DNA of 16,078 nt, from contig JAJYMP010000159.1 of assembly GCA_021786915.1 (NCBI GenBank), forward strand, positions 1-16,078, in the 5' to 3' direction. Within the stretch, counting starts at the first letter, position 1; every line of letters starts with the position of its first letter. The stretch is from Chloroflexota bacterium (GTDB lineage Bacteria; Chloroflexota; Limnocylindria; Limnocylindrales; CSP1-4). The position numbers were made by a program, and so were the translations under genes. Positions 7,009 to 13,793 of the stretch are shown here, piece after piece. The notes under the pieces were generated by a model. That model saw only the letters and a program-made list of their open reading frames with translations. It did not search any database and had not been told where the DNA came from.

Positions 7009-7997
7009 TTCCCGTCCCGGAAGATGAACTCGCCCGTGTCGACTACCTGCAGCGTGGCGTTGCGGACGACCCCGTCGAGGTGTAGCTTGCTGACGTTCCG
7101 GCCGCCCGGATACGCGTTCTTGTTATCCCCTAGGGCGAAATGGACGTTCCCGAGTCGTCCCTTTTCTGACGGCGAGCCGAGAGGCGACTTCTCACTGGTG
7201 CCGAAGGCAAACTCCCCAACGACGTCGGCGCCGGACACCCCCTCAATCACCGTCCGGAGCCGTTCCGCATCCTTCCCGCCCTCGATCGCCACACACACAC
7301 CGTTTCGGATGGTCCATGTGATCGGCTCGCTTACGACATCGACGCCAATACCCAGCATGTTGCCATCGACGACGATCCTGCCGTTCGTGCGGTCCTCGAC
7401 CGCCGCGAAGGCAACCTCTGCCCAGAGGGGTAGCGGGCCCATCATCCAGCCGCGTTGCCGGAGCGGGGTGACTTGAAGGGCCGGTCGATCCTCGATCGAA
7501 ACGATCACGTCTGTGCCCGCCGCCGACGTGATCCGACACTCTCTCTTCCCCTTCAACAACGAGATGGCGGCTCGGGCTCTCTCGATCGCGGCGTGGATGT
7601 CTGACTCAGTGATATCCCACTCGCCCATACCGGGCTCGACCGAGGCGATCTTCACGTTGTTCGCGCAGGACTCCTTGACCGCCGAGACGTGAGCGAAGCG
7701 GTTCGCCCACTCGAGGTTCGTCATGATGATGATCTCGTCGGCCGCGAGCATTGCGTCGTGGAGGTTCTTCGGTGGGGCCATCGGGAAGAGCGTGTCGGCC
7801 AGGGCGCGAGCGACCTGGGTCTCATTGTTCATGATCACCGGCCAGGCACCGCGCTCCGCCGCAACGTCGGCGACGATCTTTGCCATGTGGGCGTGCTTGT
7901 CGTCCGTGATGATCGTGACGACATCATCCTTCTCGACGGTGAAGCACGTACCGACGATGAGCTCGGCGTGCTGACGGATCTTTGCATCGGTTCCCAT
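6996..7997 (-). CDS. M29/aminopeptidase T-like metalloprotein (NicX-type possible)
   Basis: This 333-residue protein of the aminopeptidase T (M29) superfamily also resembles the group containing 2,5-dihydroxypyridine 5,6-dioxygenase (NicX). The C-terminal metal region shows Glu262 (GEFAFG), His286 (NVHFALG), and His306 plus Asp308 (KLHLDG), the pattern expected for the metal site. Classical M29 peptidases are about 410 residues, so this is a shorter form like those found in catabolic operons. The family therefore leaves two readings: a peptidase or amidase, or an Fe(II) ring-cleaving dioxygenase. The co-transcribed two-subunit molybdenum hydroxylase makes the second attractive but unproven. 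ATG 7997 follows the flavin oxidoreductase stop by four bases, with AGGTAGGG as the ribosome-binding site. Confidence 0.8.
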   Translation of the reverse strand: MGTDAKIRQHAELIVGTCFTVEKDDVVTIITDDKHAHMAKIVADVAAERGAWPVIMNNETQVARALADTLFPMAPPKNLHDAMLAADEIIIMTNLEWANRFAHVSAVKESCANNVKIASVEPGMGEWDITESDIHAAIERARAAISLLKGKRECRITSAAGTDVIVSIEDRPALQVTPLRQRGWMMGPLPLWAEVAFAAVEDRTNGRIVVDGNMLGIGVDVVSEPITWTIRNGVCVAIEGGKDAERLRTVIEGVSGADVVGEFAFGTSEKSPLGSPSEKGRLGNVHFALGDNKNAYPGGRNVSKLHLDGVVRNATLQVVDTGEFIFRDGKWAL

Positions 7998-8001
7998 CGC
8001 C

Positions 8002-9051
8002 CTACCTCGCTACGGCCCGCTGCTCCGACCGCAGGACGGGGAGCACGTCACGGGCGAACCGCTCCACCTGCCCGAACTGGTCGAGCGAGCCGAAGCGGCA
8101 GATGAAGTGATGGACGCCCGCGCGGGCGAACGTCTGGAACCACTCGATGATCTGCTCCGGGGTGCCAACCGGACCCCAGTTCGAGAGGTTCATCGCCTTG
8201 CTGAGCTCTGGGTAGTACTTCGAGATGTACTCCCCGAAGGCGGATCGCGCCTGCTCCTCGGAGTCGCCGATGTTCAGCGTCACCTGGTAGGAGACGACGA
8301 GCCGACTCGCATCGTCGCCCGTCTCGGCGGCTACTTCTCGCAGGTAGCCGAGCTGTTCGATCAGCTCTTCAGGATGCTCTGCTCTGCAGCAGGTCATCCA
8401 GCCCTCGCCGTGCTTGAGGATCCGACGACAGGCGCTCTTCATCGTCCGGACCATCTTCTCGTCCGAGGCGTTGGTCACGAGCCGAGGGTTCGATACGACC
8501 CAGAACGGCGGCGGCTTCTGGATCGGCATGAGTGGGCCCATCTCCGTGCCCGAGTAGAACCCGACATCCTCGTAGTTGTACTGCTCGCCGTGGTGGGTGA
8601 CTTTCCCGTTGGTCCAGAGCGCACGCAGGACATCGAGTCCCTCCTCGAAGATCGAGAACCGCCGATCGAAGTCGAGCCCGAGCGCTTCGAACTCGCGGCG
8701 CACGCCGACCTCGGGGTTACCCGCACAGCAGCCAAAGATCGTCCGGCCGCGGGATAAGACGTCAAGCGTCGCCCACTCCATCGCGAGGTAGAGCGGGTTC
8801 CGGGGGGAGGTGACCAAGCATGCCGTCCCGAGCTTGACGCGCTGCGTCCGCTGGGAGATCGCCGACAGGAGCGAGATCGCCTCGTAGCGCGGCTTTGAGA
8901 AAAGGCTGTCACCGACCCAGACCGAGTCGAACCCGAGGCGCTCGACCACCTCGCTCAGGTCGAGCAGCTCGGCGATGCCGTACTCAGGTGCGATCAGTGG
9001 TTCACGGTTGTTGAGGTTGACCCCAAACGCGAGGGACCTCTGCTCTGTCAC
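8002..9051 (-). CDS. LLM-class (luciferase-like) flavin-dependent oxidoreductase
   Basis: This protein of about 349 residues has the bacterial luciferase-like TIM-barrel fold. Typical features are GFDSVWVGDSLF near the N-terminus, RVKLGTACLVTSPRNPLYLA in the early strands, RGRTIFGCCAGN in the middle, and a C-terminal GPVGTPEQIIEWFQ. Members use FMNH2 or F420 for monooxygenation, desulfonation or hydride transfer; the cofactor cannot be told here. GTG at 9051 is chosen because GGGAG lies 6 bases upstream and conserved residues start soon after. A TTG at 9099 would add 16 residues. It is the first gene after the palindromic operator, so it probably heads the operon and may carry out an early oxygenation step. 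Confidence 0.88.
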   Translation of the reverse strand: MTEQRSLAFGVNLNNREPLIAPEYGIAELLDLSEVVERLGFDSVWVGDSLFSKPRYEAISLLSAISQRTQRVKLGTACLVTSPRNPLYLAMEWATLDVLSRGRTIFGCCAGNPEVGVRREFEALGLDFDRRFSIFEEGLDVLRALWTNGKVTHHGEQYNYEDVGFYSGTEMGPLMPIQKPPPFWVVSNPRLVTNASDEKMVRTMKSACRRILKHGEGWMTCCRAEHPEELIEQLGYLREVAAETGDDASRLVVSYQVTLNIGDSEEQARSAFGEYISKYYPELSKAMNLSNWGPVGTPEQIIEWFQTFARAGVHHFICRFGSLDQFGQVERFARDVLPVLRSEQRAVAR

Positions 9052-9115
9052 GCACCACTCCCATAATCGGCCATCTACGTCTTCGGCGCTCGGCGACAAT
9101 CGGACGCTGAGGCCA

Positions 9116-9130
9116 TGTTGACTGTCAACA
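9116..9130. promoter_or_regulatory. Perfect 15-bp palindrome, probable repressor operator
   Basis: TGTTGACTGTCAACA has perfect 7-base arms around one central base, in the 135-bp gap upstream of the flavin oxidoreductase gene. Such TTGAC-n-GTCAA dyads are typical of operators for dimeric regulators such as GntR/FCD or LacI/TetR-type repressors. No regulator gene is present in the window, so the partner is unknown. The location suggests substrate-responsive control of the whole catabolic operon. Confidence 0.6.
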
Positions 9131-9135
9131 GCACA

Positions 9136-9141
9136 ATACTA
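9136..9141 (-). promoter_or_regulatory. Possible -10 box upstream of the catabolic operon
   Basis: On the minus strand TAGTAT reads just upstream of the palindrome and would place the transcription start inside it, about 78 bases before the oxidoreductase start codon. The sequence at the -35 position (CTGGTG, 18-base spacing) is poor, so the call is weak. Overlap of start site and operator would fit repression. Confidence 0.3.
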
Positions 9142-9186
9142 GCAGCAGCGGCGCCCATGCACCAGCCCCTCGCTGCCGGGTCCCTG

Positions 9187-10398
9187 TCAGGGTGTCGGCG
9201 GGATCCTGAGTGGCGTGCGCCCGAGTGCGACGACGAGGCCGGCGAGCAGCGCGACTCGCTCGGGGATGCTGTCGACGACGAGGTACTCGTGTGTCGAGTG
9301 CATCTGGCCGCCGACCGGTCCGAGCCCATCGAGCACGGGAACGCCGAGCTCAGCGATCGTATTCGCATCAGAGGCTCCGCCGGTCGCGACGACCCGGATC
9401 GTCGCTCCCAGCCCTCGCCCGATGGCGACCGCGAGCGCGAGCAGGGTCTCGGAGGCCGCCGTCCTCTCCATCGCAGGGAAGCGTCCAATCGGCTGGAGCC
9501 GAATCGTGACGTTCTCCACCGCCGGGCGTGCGCAGAGCGCGGCGATGGCGGCCTCGGCGTCGGCCAGCGCGCCTCGCGTCGACGCCCGCAAGTCGAACTC
9601 GAGGGTGGCCTCTTCCGGGATCACGTTGGGACGTGTTCCGCCGTGAACGGTCCCAACGGAGCACGTCACACCCCCCGGCCGACCGGTGAGCGCATGGAGG
9701 GCGATCGTGGCGTGTGCCGCCGCGAGCACGGCGCTGCGGCCTCGCTCCGGTTCGACCCCGGCGTGAGCGGCGCGACCTGTGAAGTGCAGCCTGGCCTGGA
9801 GCATGCCCTTCCGCGCGGCGATGAGTTCACCGGTTGGACGGGCCGGCTCCAGCACAAGCGCGACATCGGCACGCGACGCCTCCGAGCGGATCGCGATCGA
9901 CCCGACTGGCGAACCGACCTCCTCGTCCGGGCTCGCCACGACAATGAGCTCGCCGGCTGGGACGGGCCCCTGGCCGAGCTCGCGGATCGCCTCGAGGGCG
10001 TGGACAAGGAGGAGGAGTCCTCCCTTCATGTCGGCCGATCCCGGCCCGTACGCCCGTCCATCGCGGACAACCAGCGGTCGCGCGTTCGCCGCCCCGGACT
10101 CGAAGACCGTGTCAAGATGGCCGACGATGAGCACGCGCGGACCGGGTACTCGGGACGGAAAGCGAGCGATGAGCGTCCGGCCCGCGGCTCCGTCGCGGCG
10201 AAGCTCCACGAGGGCGCCCAAGGCCTCAAGGCGGCCGCCGAGTGCCTCGCCGACGCGATCGACGCCGTCAGTGTCGAAGGTCCCGCTGTCGATGCCGACG
10301 AGCTCGGCAAGCTGGTCCAGAAAGGAATCGAGCCGACGCCGACTGTGGCCGCTCAGGCCGGCAAGCTCGGTGCCCTTGAGGCCCCCTGACGCTGTCAC
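9187..10398 (-). CDS. M20-family metallopeptidase, carboxypeptidase G2-like
   Basis: This 403-residue dizinc hydrolase carries GHLDTVF (His94, Asp96), GPGSADMKGG (Asp123 bridging ligand), SPDEEVGS (Glu159 general base, Glu160) and Glu184. The dimerisation-domain motif is FTGRAAHAG, and a C-terminal His lies in MHSTHEY. Ligand spacing matches glutamate carboxypeptidase (CPG2). Family members cleave C-terminal amino acids, N-acyl groups or carbamoyl groups from small molecules. It starts with GTG at 10398 after GGAGAACCGGG. The gap of 135 bp before the next gene, containing the operator, suggests it may be a separate transcription unit that reads into the operon. It could supply the pathway by deconjugating the substrate, but this is inference. 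Confidence 0.9.
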   Translation of the reverse strand: MTASGGLKGTELAGLSGHSRRRLDSFLDQLAELVGIDSGTFDTDGVDRVGEALGGRLEALGALVELRRDGAAGRTLIARFPSRVPGPRVLIVGHLDTVFESGAANARPLVVRDGRAYGPGSADMKGGLLLLVHALEAIRELGQGPVPAGELIVVASPDEEVGSPVGSIAIRSEASRADVALVLEPARPTGELIAARKGMLQARLHFTGRAAHAGVEPERGRSAVLAAAHATIALHALTGRPGGVTCSVGTVHGGTRPNVIPEEATLEFDLRASTRGALADAEAAIAALCARPAVENVTIRLQPIGRFPAMERTAASETLLALAVAIGRGLGATIRVVATGGASDANTIAELGVPVLDGLGPVGGQMHSTHEYLVVDSIPERVALLAGLVVALGRTPLRIPPTP

Positions 10399-10866
10399 CC
10401 CCGGTTCTCCGGCGAGTGCTTCCCGTGGGCCTGCGTGAACCCGGTCCTGCTCCCGGGCGCCGATGCCCTTGGGAGCCCTTGGCGACTATCGGCGTCACTG
10501 GGCCGTCCAGCGGGGCAGCCTCGCGGGACGGTCGCGTCAAGCGTGGCGCGAGGTGCAGGCGCGGCGCCGTCCTGCGTGCAACCAGCTTTCTGTTGGGTCG
10601 CGCCTGCCTGCCCCGCGCCTGCACCGGCTCGCAGGGCACTAATCGCCGGCACCGGTCCAAGGTGATCGACATCCGGGGATGCCGGGCAGCAGCACGCGCG
10701 TCCAGCGCGTCCCGGTCCGATGCGTTCCACTACCTGTTCTCCTTCGGACCTGATGGGCTTCTCGACAGGCCCAGATTACCGGACGGGAGTGCGGTTCTCA
10801 TTCGGGACGGTTGTGTGTCACCCCGGCCGGTCGGGAACGGCAAACGCGCTTCAAGCGGGGAAGTGG
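10399..10866. other. Intergenic DNA without recognised gene
   Basis: This is GC-rich sequence between the M20 gene start and the IstB remnant. Open frames here are short or unlike known proteins, and I see no RNA gene, clear promoter or repeat. It may include the decayed left part of the IS remnant. Confidence 0.5.
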
Positions 10867-11058
10867 GTGACCTCTGCGCTGAGAGCGGCGAGGCTCCGGA
10901 TGAGCGCGTCGGTTGAGGATCTGGACTTCCACCACGCCCGCGGCCTCGACCGCTCACTCATCCTGAGTCTCGTCGAAGCGCACTGGGTGGCCGCCCATCG
11001 GAACGTCCTCATCGTCGGTCCAACCGGCGTCGGCAGGACGTTCGTCGCCTGCGTGTGG
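10867..11058 (+). pseudogene. istB: Fragment of IS21-family IstB ATPase
   Basis: About 64 codons match the middle of IstB, the AAA+ helper ATPase of IS21 transposition. The fragment has LRAARLRMSASVEDLDF, then RGLDRSLILSLVEAHWVAAH, then the Walker A region IVGPTGVGRTFVAC. A normal IstB has about 250 residues. Here the N-terminal part and everything after the Walker A helix (Walker B, sensor motifs, C-terminus) cannot be recognised. The Walker A lysine is arginine (GVGRT instead of GVGKT). The gene is therefore dead, a relic of an old insertion. The sequence continues in frame for some 270 bases but no longer resembles IstB. Confidence 0.8.
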
Positions 11059-11359
11059 ACGACCCGGCGGCGCGAGTCCACCATCGACTGGAGCCTGGCC
11101 TGGTCCCAGGCGCTCACATCCGGACGCGCGAGACGAAGCAGACGAGTAGGCCATCTCGTTCGCTGGCACGCGCGGCACGGACGGTCGCGTTACGGAGCTC
11201 GTAAGTCCGCTTCCACGAGGGCGAGGCGCCAGTTTGCCACCGCGTTGCTGAGCTACCACAACGAGGCCGATGGAGACGCGGGCCGGCAGCCGACGGCGGG
11301 CGATCCGGAAGACGGCACGTTCTGACGGCGTCCAAGCATCCGGTCGTCCCCTTCCGCAC
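11059..11359. other. Unrecognised sequence between IstB fragment and IS end
   Basis: About 300 bases where the rest of IstB would be expected. None of the frames reads as IstB and stops occur in the alternatives, so the interior has been deleted, replaced or scrambled. No other gene is recognisable. Confidence 0.5.
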
Positions 11360-11381
11360 CTAGCCCTGCCAGCAGGGCTAG
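11360..11381. repeat. Perfect 9-bp inverted repeat with 4-base loop
   Basis: CTAGCCCTG and CAGGGCTAG flank a CCAG loop, forming a strong hairpin. No T-run follows on the plus strand and no A-run precedes it, so it is not a standard intrinsic terminator. It lies between the IstB remnant and the degenerate terminal repeats and may be part of the IS end. Confidence 0.7.
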
Positions 11382-11450
11382 CTCAGCGCCCCTACGGCAC
11401 AAGGTCAGCGATTGCGCAGCATCGAACCGTGCTACGCCGTCTGCGACTGC

Positions 11451-11514
11451 GGTACCACTCTGCCGCAGTGTGAAGTACGACTTTTCCGCAACTCCTGGTA
11501 CCGCTCTGCCGCAG
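11451..11514 (+). repeat. Degenerate 23-bp-period repeats, end of decayed IS21-type element
   Basis: GGTACCACTCTGCCGCAG starts at 11451 and GGTACCGCTCTGCCGCAG at 11497, exactly 46 bases apart. A degraded copy (AGTACGACTTTTCCGCAA) sits midway at 11474, giving a 23-bp period. A still weaker copy may start at 11428. The period equals that of the repeats at the left edge of the window although the sequence is different. Together with the IstB fragment upstream in the same orientation, this marks the right end of a second, older IS21-type element. Confidence 0.7.
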
Positions 11515-11703
11515 CGGGGTCACTCGGCTCGCACCCGACCCCTACGGCGCCCCCGGAGATCAGGGTGCGGCGATCCGAGGGCCGGACGAGGTCGTTCCGC
11601 CCAGGCAGCCGGGCGGCCCACGGCCCGCACGGTTGGCGCCAGGACACGGATCTCTTGCCAGTCGGGTTTCGGCGTCGTCCTGCCGCCCTCGCCTGGCCAG
11701 GGC

Positions 11704-11896
11704 ACCGGGACACTCAGGTCGGTCGGTGCGACATCGGGCCACCGCGCCGGGGCCCGTCGGCCCGCCGGCAAGCACGAATCCCTGGAACGGCTGTTCTGGT
11801 CGGGGCGAGAGGAGTCAGGCCGCCGCGACCGACCTGGATGTCCCGGCCCGACTGCCCTTGCGTATCGATCTCAGCGGGCAGGAGAAATGGCTGAAG
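11704..11896 (+). repeat. Diverged ~190-bp direct repeat, copy A
   Basis: This segment aligns with 13794-13987 at a near-constant offset of about 2090 bases. Shared blocks include GGGACA, GTCGGTGCGACAT, AGCACGAATC, a perfect 20-mer (11795-11814), GCCGCG and GGATGTCCCGGC. From 11831 the two copies align codon by codon for 22 codons with 12 identical residues, here giving DLDVPARLPLRIDLSG and ending in WLK. The frame upstream is shifted relative to copy B and there is no ATG, so this copy looks non-functional as a gene. Confidence 0.75.
11795..11814 (+). repeat. 20-bp tRNA-3'-end-like direct repeat, copy A
   Basis: TCTGGTCGGGGCGAGAGGAG occurs identically at 13884-13903. Its reverse complement reads like the 3' T-stem strand, the acceptor strand GCCCCGA and CCA of a tRNA gene, the usual attachment core of integrative elements. 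No complete tRNA is present. Confidence 0.6.
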
Positions 11897-12206
11897 GACC
11901 CGTGGGCCTGACCTGGCGGCGCCGCCACGGGGGCCCGGCAGGCGCTACGCGACCCACATGCGCGGGATCGCCCGAGAGCCAATGCGGAGGGCCGCCGGCA
12001 GTTCCGATGTCGAGACTCAGCTCTACCTCAAGATGCCCAGGCTGGTTGGCGCCCCTGTGGCCAACGCCGGGCGTCCACAACACGAACCGTCGGCAACATC
12101 CCGTACGATCGGATGCCCAATGATTGTCCCGGTCTCGTGGGCACTGCGAATGCGGGTGGTGGGGCCGTGAGTGCACGACCCTGACAGGTTCGCGGCACCT
12201 GGGGTC

Positions 12207-12234
12207 TTGACATCGATTGGCAGGAGCGTACTGT
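12207..12234 (+). promoter_or_regulatory. Promoter of the abiE operon
   Basis: A perfect TTGACA at 12207-12212 is followed after 16 bases by TACTGT (12229-12234), a fair -10. The start of transcription would fall near 12241, only about a dozen bases from the antitoxin ATG, giving a very short leader. Confidence 0.55.
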
Positions 12235-12244
12235 TTACGGTACG
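12227..12244. promoter_or_regulatory. Inverted repeat overlapping the abiE -10, possible AbiEi operator
   Basis: CGTAC and GTACG flank eight bases (TGTTTACG) across the -10 region and start site. AbiEi-type antitoxins are known to repress their own operon by binding inverted repeats in the promoter, so this is a plausible site. The arms are only five bases long. Confidence 0.45.
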
Positions 12245-12252
12245 GTTCTGCC

Positions 12253-12813
12253 ATGGGACAACGGATGCTTGCGAACACCTACCGGCGACAGCTGCACGAG
12301 CGGGCGCTCGACCGATACGGCTATGTGACCACCCGGGACGCGGCCGACCTCGGCATCCCGCCGGTGGAGCTCCGCAAGCTGGCGGAGCGCGGCGGCCTCA
12401 CGCACGTCGCGCGCGGCGTCTTCCGGTTCGACGACATCCCGCCCACGGGACGGGAGCCGTTCATGGAGGCTGTCCTGCGCGTCGGCGACGGCGCCTTCCT
12501 GACCGCGGACGCGGTCCTCGCCCTCCATGACCTCGGCCTGGTCAACCCGCGGCGGATCCGGGTTGGCACGCCCAACCGCGTGCGCGCGGCGCTCCCGGCG
12601 ACCGTGGAGATGGTCCGGCGGCACCTCGAGCCCGGTGAGCTCACCGAGGTCGAGGGCATTCCGGCGACGACCCTCGCACGGGCGCTGCTCGACGCCCGCG
12701 GCCTCGTCATGCGCGAGCGCCTCATCGACGCCGCGCGGGAGGCGGTCCGGCGCGGCCTGCTGCTGCGGGTGGAGGGCGAGCGCGTCGTCGGCGAGCTCGA
12801 GGACGGTACATGA
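12253..12813 (+). CDS. abiEi: Type IV toxin-antitoxin system antitoxin, AbiEi family
   Basis: This 186-residue protein has the AbiEi architecture. An N-terminal winged helix (about 14-60) runs HERALDRYGYVTTRDAADLG and then VELRKLAERGGLTHVARGVF. A C-terminal antitoxin domain contains FLTADAVLALHDLGLVNPRR and later IPATTLARALLDARG. The antitoxin counteracts the AbiEii nucleotidyltransferase without stable protein complex formation and represses the operon. ATG 12253 is preferred; in-frame alternatives are a TTG at 12217, which lies inside the promoter, and ATG 12265. The stop overlaps the toxin start as ATGA. The gene reads on the plus strand, opposite to the catabolic operon, between two diverged repeats. 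Confidence 0.9.
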   Translation: MGQRMLANTYRRQLHERALDRYGYVTTRDAADLGIPPVELRKLAERGGLTHVARGVFRFDDIPPTGREPFMEAVLRVGDGAFLTADAVLALHDLGLVNPRRIRVGTPNRVRAALPATVEMVRRHLEPGELTEVEGIPATTLARALLDARGLVMRERLIDAAREAVRRGLLLRVEGERVVGELEDGT

Positions 12814-13673
12814 GCGCCGCGCGGACCGGACCGCCAGCCAACCTGCGCCACCTGGTGAGGCTCGTCGACGAGGTGGCCCGCTCACAGGGGCGACCGGTCC
12901 GGCGGGTGCAGCGCGCTGTCGCCAATACGGTCGTCGGCCAGATGCTGCCCCCCGGTGTCGTCAAGGGCGGCACGGCGATGAAGCTCCGCGTGGGCGAGGC
13001 CGGCAGTCGGTTCACCCCGGACCTCGACGCCGCCCGGCCGGACGCCGTGCCGCTCGACACCTGGATCGACGCCCTCGCGGAGCGCCTCGCCGCCGGCTGG
13101 CACGGCTTCACCGGGACCGTGTCCGCCAACCCGCCTCCGCGGCCAGACCAAGTGCCGGATGACTACGTGATGCGCCCCTTCGACATCCGCCTGGCCTACC
13201 GGGGCCGGCACTGGCTCACGGTCCCCTTCGAGCTCGGCCGGGACGAGGTCGGCAGCACGCTAGTGCCGGAGCTGCGCATGGCCGCCGACATCGAGGCGCT
13301 GTTTGCCTCGCTCGGCCTGCCGCGACCCGAGCCCGTCGCGCTGCTGGCCCTGGACCACCAAGTCGCCCAGAAGCTCCACGCCTGCACGTCGGTCGATCCG
13401 CGGACCGGCGGCAACGAGCGTGCCCATGACCTGGTCGACCTCCAGATCCTGGATCAGGAAGAGGCCATCGACCTCGTCGCCACGGGGGCGACGGCCAGGC
13501 GCCTCTTCGCCTCGCGCCGTCGCCAAGCCTGGCCGCCAGTCGTGCGCGCCTTCGCACGTTGGGACACGATCTACGCGGAGGCGGCGGACGGGCTCGGCGT
13601 GCTCGCCACCGTCGATGAGGCGGTCGCGTGGGCCAACGCGCTCATCGCCAGGATCGACCGCGCCGGATCCTGA
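12810..13673 (+). CDS. abiEii: Nucleotidyltransferase AbiEii/AbiGii-family toxin
   Basis: This 287-residue nucleotidyltransferase is the toxin of the AbiE pair. Motif 1 is GGTAMKLR (53-60) followed by RFTPDLD, with Asp71 and Asp73 as the metal-binding DxD. Motif 3 is K188 in QKLHACT (K-x4-T). Motif 4 is DLVDL, with Asp207 and Asp210. Related toxins transfer nucleotides to RNA, including tRNA 3' ends, and stop growth, giving phage abortive infection or plasmid stabilisation. The ATG overlaps the antitoxin stop by 4 bases, so the two are translationally coupled. Both catalytic aspartates and the lysine are intact, so the toxin is likely functional. It converges on the primase-helicase gene. Confidence 0.9.
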   Translation: MSAARTGPPANLRHLVRLVDEVARSQGRPVRRVQRAVANTVVGQMLPPGVVKGGTAMKLRVGEAGSRFTPDLDAARPDAVPLDTWIDALAERLAAGWHGFTGTVSANPPPRPDQVPDDYVMRPFDIRLAYRGRHWLTVPFELGRDEVGSTLVPELRMAADIEALFASLGLPRPEPVALLALDHQVAQKLHACTSVDPRTGGNERAHDLVDLQILDQEEAIDLVATGATARRLFASRRRQAWPPVVRAFARWDTIYAEAADGLGVLATVDEAVAWANALIARIDRAGS

Positions 13674-13698
13674 GCGTCGAGTGACCCAACCCAGTTGT

Positions 13699-13711
13699 GG
13701 GCGGTCCGCCC
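13699..13711 (+). terminator. Small GC hairpin after abiEii, possible terminator
   Basis: GGGCG and CGCCC pair around a 3-base loop 26 bases after the toxin stop. There is no U-tract after the stem, so termination is uncertain. Confidence 0.25.
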
Positions 13712-13793
13712 GCGGTTCTCGCGATGGCAGGGCTTCAGGGTCGTCGAGCTTGCGCGATGGGAGGGCTCCGCCGGTAGGGTCAATCGAGGCCGA

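Larger units (their letters stand above)
11515..12206. other. Gene-poor accessory DNA
   Basis: Nearly 700 bases lie between the IS remnant and the AbiE promoter. The only structure recognised is the first copy of a diverged direct repeat (11704-11896). A 14-bp GC palindrome, TGGCGGCGCCGCCA, occurs at 11914-11927. No convincing gene or RNA is visible in the rest. Confidence 0.5.

Noticed and set aside
9184..9194. CCCTGACAGGG around the M20 stop as a terminator
   Set aside because: The stem is only 4-5 bp and no U-tract follows on the minus strand.
11914..11927. 14-bp palindrome TGGCGGCGCCGCCA as an operator
   Set aside because: It is pure GC sequence of a kind expected by chance in such DNA, with no promoter or gene start close by.
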